Source of the DNA: DASSJM01 sp049587975
GTDB lineage: Bacteria; Actinomycetota; UBA4738; HRBIN12
DNA: 11,692 nucleotides
Assembly: GCA_049587975.1 (NCBI GenBank)
Contig: JBAVEY010000268.1
Coordinates: 1-11,692, forward strand
Direction: 5' to 3'
This document shows positions 5,900 through 11,692 of this stretch, one piece after another. A program made the translations under genes and the position numbers. Each line of letters begins with the position of its first letter. The stretch's first letter is position 1. The notes under the pieces are model-generated. The model ran no database searches. It saw only the letters and a program-made list of their open reading frames with translations, and was not told where the DNA came from.

Positions 5900-8800
5900 T
5901 CATGACAAGTCAGGCGCATCTCCGAGCTCAGCGAGGAACGCTTTGGCCCTGGTGACGGCAGGCACGACTCCCTTGCGGTCGAAGTACGAGAGCGCCTCCC
6001 GAGCCGCCTCCACGGCCTCGTCGGTCTGGCGTGTCTTCGCCAAGATCCCAGCCAAGTTAAGGTGGAGCTGGCCGAGCTCGAAGTACATGTCGCTGCCCGC
6101 TGCGACCGAAATCGATCGTTGGGCCGCGACAGTCGCTCCTTCGAAGTCGCCCCTCGCCGAGAGCACCATGGCCAACGCCGCCTCCGCAGCAGAGTGCGAG
6201 GCGACGTCGTCCTCAGCTGCGGCTTCCAGACTTATCCGCGCGAAGCGCTCGGCCTCCTCGAGCTGTCCGAGGTGTACGAGCGACGCCGCAAGGGTTGCGG
6301 CGACGGTCGACAGGTAGCCCTTGTCGCCCGCTTCCTCGAGGATCTCGTAGTGGCGGCGATGTGAGGCCTCCGCACGCACTGGGTCGCCGTACATGGCGGC
6401 AGTCAATCCCCGCAGCATATGGATGACCCCACCCGGAATGAGCCCGAAGTCCCGCAGAATCCACTCGGCAGCCTCATAGTCCTCTAGCGCCCGATCAAGC
6501 TCACCCGCCATCGCCTGCAGACCTCCCCGGAGGCCCGTGACCAGGCCCCTGGAAAGCGGTGACAGCAGTGAATCGCTCAACATCTCAGCTGTCCGATCGA
6601 GCGCCTCCTCGGCCGGCGTCGGCCCGAAGTACATGGCTCCAACTATCATCTCGGTGACCTCATCGAGCGAGTGACGGTCTTCGGCTCGTCGAGCGATCTC
6701 ATAGGCATGGGTCAGGCAGACGATCGCCTCCCCGTACCGACAGGGCATCCAGTCGGTCCCCGCTAGCTGCAGCCATGCCATGGCCTGTGCGCGCTCATCC
6801 CCGAGTGACTCGAAGATGCTGATAGCTTCCTGAATCTCCTCGCGGAAGCGGACGGTGATCACGGCTCGGGGATCGACGGACATCAGGGTGGTCGACAGTG
6901 CGAGCCGGGATAGCCAGTCGGTTCGCAGGTCCCCCCGTTCCCGCGCCAGGTCGCGAGCCCGCTGGAAGAGTTCGATGGATTCCTTGCGCCGCTCGGTCAT
7001 GGCCAGGACGCGGGCAAGCTCATATAGCAGGTCGGGGTACGTAGCGTCGTCCTCGGGCAGCAGCTCCGCAGCTCGCCCGTACAGATGCGTCGCAGCCTGC
7101 AGATCTCCTCGGTCTCGCGCTCGGTTACCGGAATCGCGCAAGTGGCGCGTTGCGCGCCGGGAGATCTCGACATCGCGCTCGCCGAGCGGTCCGAGCTGGC
7201 GCCGGAGCTCCACGGTCTGCTCGAGGTGATAGGCGAGGATCTCCTGCTGCTCGTCGATCCGCTCGCCTGCGATGTCTTCGAGCCAGTCCGCGAAGCGCTT
7301 ATGCAGCTCGGCTCGAAGCTCCTTGGGCATCCCCTCGTAGGCCGCGTCACGGATCAGCAGGTGCCGGAACCGGTACATCTCCTGCCCCGGCAACGTCGAG
7401 CGCTCGGCCCGGACCAGCTCGCGCCGAACGAGCCCCATCACGAGTTCGCGAAGGTTCGGGGGCGGGTTCTTCCCGAACAGAGCCTGGATCGCTCCGCCGT
7501 AGAAGACCTTTCCGACGACGGAGGCGCGTTCGATCACCGCTCGTTCGTCGGGGTCGAGTCGATCGAGGCGGGCCTCGAGCAACGAGGAGATCGATGGCGG
7601 AACCGCTACCTCCGCCATCTCTCCGACGGAAACCCAAGAGCCGTTCGAGCCCTCCAGACGGCCGTCGTCGATCAGCATCTCGAGCATCTCCTCGACGAAC
7701 AGCGGGTTGCCCTCGGCCGCGTCGGTGATGCGCTCGGCGACCACGGCGGGGAGATCCGCGGCGCCGAGCAGGCTCGCGATCAATCGCCCGCAGTCCTCCT
7801 TCGACAGCGGCTCGAGCGAGACGGTCGTCACGTTCATCTTGCCGCCGCCCCACGTCGGCCGGACGTCGAGCAGGTCGGGTCTCGCCATACAGAGCAGGAA
7901 GAGCGGTACCTCCTTCGACCAGTCGGCAACGTGTTCGATGAGATCGAGGAGTGCCGGCTCCCCCCAGTGGATGTCGTCGAAGACAACGACGAGAGGTCCC
8001 TTGCGCGCCTGAGCCTCGAGGAATCGGCGGATCGCCCAGTGGGTCTCCTCGGGACTTGCGGTTTCCTGGACGCCGAGGAGCTGAGAGAGGCGCAAGCAGA
8101 CGACCTCCTGCTGCTCGTCGTCCTCCAAGACATCGCAGACTTTGGCCTCGACGACCTCGGGCGCGTCGAAGTCGGCGAGACCGGCGGCCTCCTTCACGAT
8201 CTCCAGCACCGGGAAGTACGTGATGCCGTCGCCGTACGGGAGGCACCGTCCCCGCAGGAGGGCCGCCCGGTCCTCGAGCCGCGTGACGAACTCCTCGACC
8301 AAGCGGGACTTCCCAACTCCTGCCGCCCCCAAGATCGTGACCAAGTGACACGCGCGATCGGCAGCCACGCCGTCGAAGAGCTGCAAGAGCAGGGCTAAGG
8401 GTCGCTCCCGTCCGATCATCGGCGAATCGAGGCGCCGTGCGCGACCGGCCGCCGTGCCAGCGACGGAGATGAGACGGAGAGCCGGGACGGTCTCGGCTTT
8501 ACCTTTCAACTCGAGCGGCTCGACGGGATCGACCACGACCGCATCGCGCACGAGCCGGTGCGTCGGCTCGCCGATGAGCACTTCGCCCGGGGCGGCCGCC
8601 TGCTCCAGGCGCGCCGCGACGTTGACGGTATCCCCGGTCACGAGGGTCTGCTCGGACGCGCCGGCCACGACCTCGCCGGTGTTCACGCCGATCCGAGCCG
8701 CGAGCGTAACGCCGTGCTCTCGCTCGAGCTCCTTGTTAAGGAGCTCGAGCCCCGCACGCATATCGGCGGCGGCGCGCACCGCTCGGAGCGCGTCGTCCTC

Positions 8801-9100
8801 GTGCACGAGGGGGATCCCGAACACGGCCATCACCGCGTCGCCGATGAACTTCTCGACGGTCCCCCCATGGCGTTCGATCGAAGCTTTCATCTGGTCGAAG
8901 TAGCGGGACATCACGCGGCGGAGCGCCTCGGGGTCGAGCCGCTCACCGAGCGCGGTCGAGCCCATCACGTCGCAGAAGACGATCGTCACGGTCTTGCGCT
9001 GCTCGCGCGGTGCGGGAGCCGGGGCGAGCGAGGCGCCGCACGCCATGCAGAAGGCAGCCTCATCCGGATTCTCACGACCGCAGTTCGAGCAGCTGCGCAC
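5900..9100 (-). CDS. Zinc-ribbon / class III adenylate cyclase / AAA ATPase / TPR protein
   Basis: Large cytosolic signalling protein of 1066 residues with no membrane segment. An N-terminal zinc ribbon (C4, C7, C18, C21) leads into a class III nucleotide cyclase domain at about 35-212. Its metal-binding aspartates are D44 (FCDVMGST) and D88 (FIGDAVMAVFG). K84 and D157 mark adenine (ATP) specificity, and N160 and R164 (NVAAR) are the transition-state residues, so the site looks complete and should make cAMP. A STAND/AAA-type ATPase follows, with Walker A GAAGVGKS (258-265) and Walker B VVVFDD (to 376). From about 650 to the end are helical TPR-like repeats. The start is the GTG at 9100 (VRSCSNCG), because the frame upstream has no family resemblance and AGG lies 9 nt before it. 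The GTG at 9130 and the frame open to 9214 remain alternatives. This architecture is common in Actinomycetota and is thought to couple ligand or partner sensing to cAMP; the signal is unknown. Confidence 0.9.
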   Translation of the reverse strand: MRSCSNCGRENPDEAAFCMACGASLAPAPAPREQRKTVTIVFCDVMGSTALGERLDPEALRRVMSRYFDQMKASIERHGGTVEKFIGDAVMAVFGIPLVHEDDALRAVRAAADMRAGLELLNKELEREHGVTLAARIGVNTGEVVAGASEQTLVTGDTVNVAARLEQAAAPGEVLIGEPTHRLVRDAVVVDPVEPLELKGKAETVPALRLISVAGTAAGRARRLDSPMIGRERPLALLLQLFDGVAADRACHLVTILGAAGVGKSRLVEEFVTRLEDRAALLRGRCLPYGDGITYFPVLEIVKEAAGLADFDAPEVVEAKVCDVLEDDEQQEVVCLRLSQLLGVQETASPEETHWAIRRFLEAQARKGPLVVVFDDIHWGEPALLDLIEHVADWSKEVPLFLLCMARPDLLDVRPTWGGGKMNVTTVSLEPLSKEDCGRLIASLLGAADLPAVVAERITDAAEGNPLFVEEMLEMLIDDGRLEGSNGSWVSVGEMAEVAVPPSISSLLEARLDRLDPDERAVIERASVVGKVFYGGAIQALFGKNPPPNLRELVMGLVRRELVRAERSTLPGQEMYRFRHLLIRDAAYEGMPKELRAELHKRFADWLEDIAGERIDEQQEILAYHLEQTVELRRQLGPLGERDVEISRRATRHLRDSGNRARDRGDLQAATHLYGRAAELLPEDDATYPDLLYELARVLAMTERRKESIELFQRARDLARERGDLRTDWLSRLALSTTLMSVDPRAVITVRFREEIQEAISIFESLGDERAQAMAWLQLAGTDWMPCRYGEAIVCLTHAYEIARRAEDRHSLDEVTEMIVGAMYFGPTPAEEALDRTAEMLSDSLLSPLSRGLVTGLRGGLQAMAGELDRALEDYEAAEWILRDFGLIPGGVIHMLRGLTAAMYGDPVRAEASHRRHYEILEEAGDKGYLSTVAATLAASLVHLGQLEEAERFARISLEAAAEDDVASHSAAEAALAMVLSARGDFEGATVAAQRSISVAAGSDMYFELGQLHLNLAGILAKTRQTDEAVEAAREALSYFDRKGVVPAVTRAKAFLAELGDAPDLS

Positions 9101-9456
9101 GAGCCGGAGCCTACGCGGGCCCCCGCTCACAGGCCAGTGTTGGGCGACCCTTCGCCGCCCTGAACAACGCGGCGCCTGGGTGAGCCTCTGGCATTTCGGT
9201 GCGCCGGCGGCCATTCAAGAGGCCGCTAGCTGGGCCCAAGCCTTCCCTCCAACGCTTGACCCGCAGGGTACGAATCGACCTGCCACTCGGCCGGCCACGT
9301 GCAGAAAGCCAAGCCGATCCCATACAAGATTCGTCGGATCGCACGCGGACATGAGGACAGCATGGACGTCGATCAGGCGACCACGCACACGGTGGCCATC
9401 GAACCGTGGCGCCGCGGTCCTCGGGAGGCATTCGAGCGTCTGCTCGCGCCGGACCC
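9101..9456. other. Gap upstream of the cyclase gene
   Basis: 356 bp between the MOSC gene stop and the cyclase start. No convincing gene. A near-palindrome lies at 9401-9420 (GAACCGTGGC then GCCGCGGTCC, 8 of 10 arm positions paired), about 37 bp past the MOSC stop. It could be an operator or a weak terminator hairpin. The cyclase promoter should lie in this gap. Confidence 0.4.
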
Positions 9457-9930
9457 TCAAGCTGGGTCCATCGCGACGATCTTGTCACCAACTGAGATCT
9501 GTCCGTCGGTCAGGATGTCGGCGTTGATCCCAGCGCGATGGACGAGGTCCTCGATGATCCCCGGCCTGGTGAGCTGCTCCAGGTGCCGGCAGGGCTCGCA
9601 CAGCGCAACGCCGTAGCATTCGACCTCGCCGACGCGAAACCGCTTGCCGATCAGTTCGTTCAGCCGTACACCGCGGACTGTCAGCTGCCGTCGTGTTCCT
9701 CCCGGTGGCAGTCCCACCTCGTCGACGATCTCCTCCTCAACGAGTGTGAGAGCACCTCCCGGCGGGGCGCCAGTCGGATCGAAGTGGCGATCGCCCTCCA
9801 AGCCTTTGCCCGCGATGGCCTTGACCGACTCGACCGTCCATAGCCGTGGGTTCTGGGGCCCCCCAAGATGGATGGCGACGACGGTCATCGGGTCAGCAAC
9901 GCCTTCATGATCGGACATATCGCGCGCCAT
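9457..9930 (-). CDS. Small MOSC-domain protein
   Basis: Stand-alone MOSC domain (MOCO sulfurase C-terminal family), up to 157 residues. In this family a conserved cysteine is thought to carry sulfur or bind a metal-sulfur cofactor; YiiM and the mARC enzymes are better-known relatives. Visible family features are VESVKAIAGKGLEGDRHF near the N-terminus, GGALTLVEEE, a RQLTVRGVRLNELIG segment, the CEPCRHLE motif holding the likely key cysteine, and HRAGINADILTDGQISVGD at the end. The start is uncertain: ATGs at 9930, 9918 and 9888 are in frame, and none has a strong ribosome site. The one at 9888 (MTVVAIHLGG) begins right at the conserved domain. No molybdenum-cofactor gene is next to it, so the substrate cannot be told from context. 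Confidence 0.88.
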   Translation of the reverse strand: MARDMSDHEGVADPMTVVAIHLGGPQNPRLWTVESVKAIAGKGLEGDRHFDPTGAPPGGALTLVEEEIVDEVGLPPGGTRRQLTVRGVRLNELIGKRFRVGEVECYGVALCEPCRHLEQLTRPGIIEDLVHRAGINADILTDGQISVGDKIVAMDPA

Positions 9931-10297
9931 CGTGTCACATGGCGCACGAGCTGGATCCCAACCCGAGTGGTATCGGGACGACTCCGAATCAGGGAGGAGG
10001 ATTCGACGCCCCTAGACGTGAGAACTATGACGTCTCAGCAACGCCGGGTTGCCGATGACCAGTGCCTCGCACGTCAGTGGAGACATGGTCTGAATGGGGA
10101 CGTCGTCGGTTTCTGTTGGGGTACGTGAGCGTGTTCTCCGGGAGGTGGATTCTCGCAGGGCCATCTACTCCCAGCGCGAGATCCCCAGTCAACGCCAGTC
10201 AAGAGCCAAGACGTAGCGACACGCGTGTCGTCTATGGCGAGGCTGCGGCACTGAGAGCGCGCGTCGTCTACGCGGAGCAGAATCGGCTGGAATGTCC
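9931..10297. other. Gap between dehydratase and MOSC genes
   Basis: 367 bp with no convincing gene on either strand. It contains repeat copy C at the dehydratase end and should hold the MOSC promoter. A TTCGA-containing stretch near 10001 looks superficially like an antisense tRNA T-loop, but no tRNA folds around it. Confidence 0.45.
10203..10232 (-). repeat. Dispersed intergenic repeat, copy C
   Basis: Minus-strand reading begins GACGACACGCGTGTCGC and ends TTGGCTC, in register with copies A, B and D. A second GTCGTC unit (10261-10289, GCGTCGTCTACGCGGAGCAG onward) lies 36 bp away. It matches the right half of copy A (GTCGTCTACGTGGAGCA) and ends 8 bp before the dehydratase stop codon. Confidence 0.5.
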
Positions 10298-11311
10298 TCA
10301 GGTGATTCCGGGATGGTGTGCGGATCCGGATAGAACATCGAGCAGTGTGCCGCGTGAAACGTTCGCCCCGGAGAGGACGACAACCACGCTCTCGGATGTG
10401 AATCTGTCCGCGATCTTCTGATACCCAGCCACGGCAACGGCAGCCGAACCTTCGATCAGAATGCGTTCGCCTTCGATGACCTGCACCATGCTCTCCGCGA
10501 TCTCCTCTTCCGATACCGTGAGGAACTCATCGATCCAAGCCCGGCAGAGGTCGAAGGTGATGGCGTCCATCTCGACGCCTCCAGCAGTGCCGTCTGAGAT
10601 CGTGGGAAGAGATGGCAGGTCGAGGAGCCGCCCCGCTTCGACGGATCGGATCATCACCTGCGAATTAGCTGGTGAGCACGCGATCACGTGTGTGCTTGGC
10701 CATTCGGTTTTCACGCTGATCGCGATGCCGGCGCTGAGTCCTCCGCCTCCCAGAGGGACGAAGATCGCAGCAGGTGGCGTTCCGCACTGACGGAGGAGTT
10801 CCAGGCCGACCGTCGCCTGGCCGGCCACCACCGAAGGGTCGTTGTACGGGGAGATGTAGGTGAGCCCATGCTTCTCGGCATACGCGCGCGCGGTCCGTTC
10901 GGCGTTAATAGGGTCGCCAGCGATCTGCGTGACTTCGGCGCCCCTCGTCGTGATCCTGGACAGCTTGGACGCCGATACGGATTCGGGGACGAACACATGG
11001 ACAGGGATCTTCAGCATGAAGCCGGCCTCCGCAACCGCGCCGCCGTGGTTCCCGGTCGATGCCGCGACCACGCCACGCGGTCGATCGGCGATGGGCAGCG
11101 CGAGGATCTTCGTCATCGCACCCCGAAACTTGAACGACCCGGTGACCTGAAGGGACTCCATCTTCATGAGGACGTTCGTGCCTCGGGTGCGACCAAGCCA
11201 CGAGGGCTCGAGCAGCGGTGTCTCTCTCACGGCCGGACGCAGCGAAGCGTCGGCGCGCTTGGCCTGGAGGAGGATCTCGGTGCCGAGCTTGCCCGCCCTG
11301 GACGCGGCCAT
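10298..11311 (-). CDS. PLP-dependent threonine/serine dehydratase (catabolic type, no ACT domain)
   Basis: Fold-type II pyridoxal-phosphate enzyme of 337 residues, predicted to deaminate threonine or serine to a 2-oxoacid and ammonia. The PLP lysine is K61 in GSFKFRGA. The substrate/carboxylate loop is ASTGNHGG (84-91), the glycine loop that holds the phosphate is PLGGGGLSAG (G188-G191), and S314 in VVVLSGAN should contact the pyridine nitrogen. IEGSAAVAVAG (about 286-296) matches the family's EPSGAAALA region. The length fits catabolic TdcB-like or EutB-like enzymes; biosynthetic IlvA has an added C-terminal regulatory domain of more than 90 residues, absent here. The STGNHGG form, against the usual SSGNHAQG, recalls EutB and related dehydratases, so the exact substrate is open. 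The ATG at 11311 fits the normal N-terminus, although its ribosome site is weak (GAGGG about 13 nt upstream). Confidence 0.9.
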   Translation of the reverse strand: MAASRAGKLGTEILLQAKRADASLRPAVRETPLLEPSWLGRTRGTNVLMKMESLQVTGSFKFRGAMTKILALPIADRPRGVVAASTGNHGGAVAEAGFMLKIPVHVFVPESVSASKLSRITTRGAEVTQIAGDPINAERTARAYAEKHGLTYISPYNDPSVVAGQATVGLELLRQCGTPPAAIFVPLGGGGLSAGIAISVKTEWPSTHVIACSPANSQVMIRSVEAGRLLDLPSLPTISDGTAGGVEMDAITFDLCRAWIDEFLTVSEEEIAESMVQVIEGERILIEGSAAVAVAGYQKIADRFTSESVVVVLSGANVSRGTLLDVLSGSAHHPGIT

Positions 11312-11412
11312 CTTCGGAATCTACCCTCACGGCCGCGTCGTTTCGAGCGACGGAGTGGCCACCCGAGCCGGGGTTCCGGCCACCGTCCCTCGCGTAGCCA
11401 CGTGTGGCGGAG

Positions 11413-11442
11413 CGCAGGAAGACCTCATCGGGTCTTCCTGCG
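11413..11442 (-). terminator. Perfect 12-bp hairpin terminator after the small minus-strand gene
   Basis: CGCAGGAAGACC (11413-11424) and GGTCTTCCTGCG (11431-11442) are exact reverse complements with a 6-nt loop TCATCG. It starts 27 nt past the stop of the small gene at 11469. No clear U-run follows on the minus strand (the plus side has TTCCTC), so it may be a U-less terminator of the kind common in high-GC actinobacteria, or bidirectional. Confidence 0.7.
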
Positions 11443-11468
11443 TTCCTCACCGATGCATCCTCGGATGG

Positions 11469-11666
11469 TCAGGCCGTCTCGGGGTTCAGATCCGACCACG
11501 CGGCCATCACGATCCTCGCCGTCCTCGGATCCTGCACCGCTAGACGCGAGGTGACGTCGGAGGGGACGATCATCCCGGCGGCCGGCCCCTCGATCCAGGT
11601 CCCAGCTTCCTGGAGGCCCGTCGCGGAGAACTCGTCGGCGTTCGCACGGCTCGCTGGAGCGACCAC
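11469..11666 (-). CDS. Small protein of unknown function (65 residues)
   Basis: I do not recognise this protein. It is mildly acidic and not membrane-bound. It contains FSATGLQEAGTWIEGPAAG, then PSDVTSRLAVQDPRTARIVMAAW and ends SDLNPETA. It is supported as a gene by very high third-position GC (I count well above 80%, typical of the real genes here) and by the perfect hairpin 27 nt beyond its stop. An in-frame TAA at 11673-11675 limits the start to the GTG at 11666 or the ATG at 11573. GGAGG at 11682-11686 is too far (about 15 nt) to be a good site for 11666, so the start is unsure. The protein might also be the C-terminal remnant of a longer gene. It lies upstream of the dehydratase on the same strand, separated from it by the terminator. 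Confidence 0.55.
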   Translation of the reverse strand: MVAPASRANADEFSATGLQEAGTWIEGPAAGMIVPSDVTSRLAVQDPRTARIVMAAWSDLNPETA

Positions 11667-11692
11667 CGATGGTTAGGCCGAGCCTCCGAAGC

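Noticed and set aside
7085..8398. 437-codon plus-strand frame opposite the cyclase/ATPase gene.
   Set aside because: Shadow of the minus-strand gene, whose domains and motifs are unmistakable.
9111..9491. 126-codon minus-strand frame upstream of the cyclase gene.
   Set aside because: It overlaps the 3' end of the MOSC gene in another frame, has low-complexity Arg/Pro content and matches no family.
9990..10060. Sequence around 9999-10010 resembling an antisense tRNA T-loop.
   Set aside because: On the minus strand the T-stem is imperfect and no 7-bp acceptor stem or D-arm can be drawn.

Overview
This is a high-GC chromosomal window with tightly packed genes, several GTG starts, a DUF1918 protein, a zinc-ribbon/cyclase/ATPase/TPR regulator and an exported S53 peptidase. 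That combination suggests an Actinomycetota genome, possibly from a deep or uncultivated soil lineage, or a high-GC Chloroflexota-like relative. The assignment is inferred from gene content and codon use. There is no rRNA or other phylogenetic marker in the window.

Layout, left to right. (1) 1-2144, plus strand: the end of a urease structural operon, ureA (5' end cut off), ureB and ureC, translationally coupled by short overlaps. The UreB and UreC proteins are clearly of the urease family but divergent. UreC keeps every nickel ligand and the flap histidine, but it lacks the flap cysteine and a conserved active-site loop. UreB is short at both ends. No accessory genes follow. (2) 2410-4323, plus: a secreted sedolisin-family (S53) endopeptidase with signal peptide, propeptide and intact catalytic residues. 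(3) 4324-5241: decayed DNA holding a recognisable fragment of an arylsulfatase gene and no intact gene. (4) 5242-5604, minus: a DUF1918 protein with a long lysine-rich, histone-like N-terminal tail. (5) 5900-9100, minus: a large zinc-ribbon, class III adenylate cyclase, AAA/NACHT-like ATPase and TPR protein. (6) 9457-9930, minus: a small MOSC-domain protein. (7) 10298-11311, minus: a PLP-dependent threonine/serine dehydratase. (8) 11469-11666, minus: a small unrecognised protein followed by a perfect 12-bp hairpin terminator.

The genes do not form one obvious pathway. The urease and the amino-acid dehydratase both release ammonia and the S53 peptidase supplies peptides, so a loose theme of nitrogen scavenging is possible, but this is inference only. 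The five minus-strand genes are separated by gaps of roughly 150-370 bp, so each probably has its own promoter.

The most unusual features are the divergent urease, the histone-like tail on the DUF1918 protein, a family of four related ~30-bp repeats that lie only in the non-coding gaps and all point the same way, and the arylsulfatase scar. I found no CRISPR array, integrase, transposase, tRNA or rRNA. I see no complete new multi-gene system.
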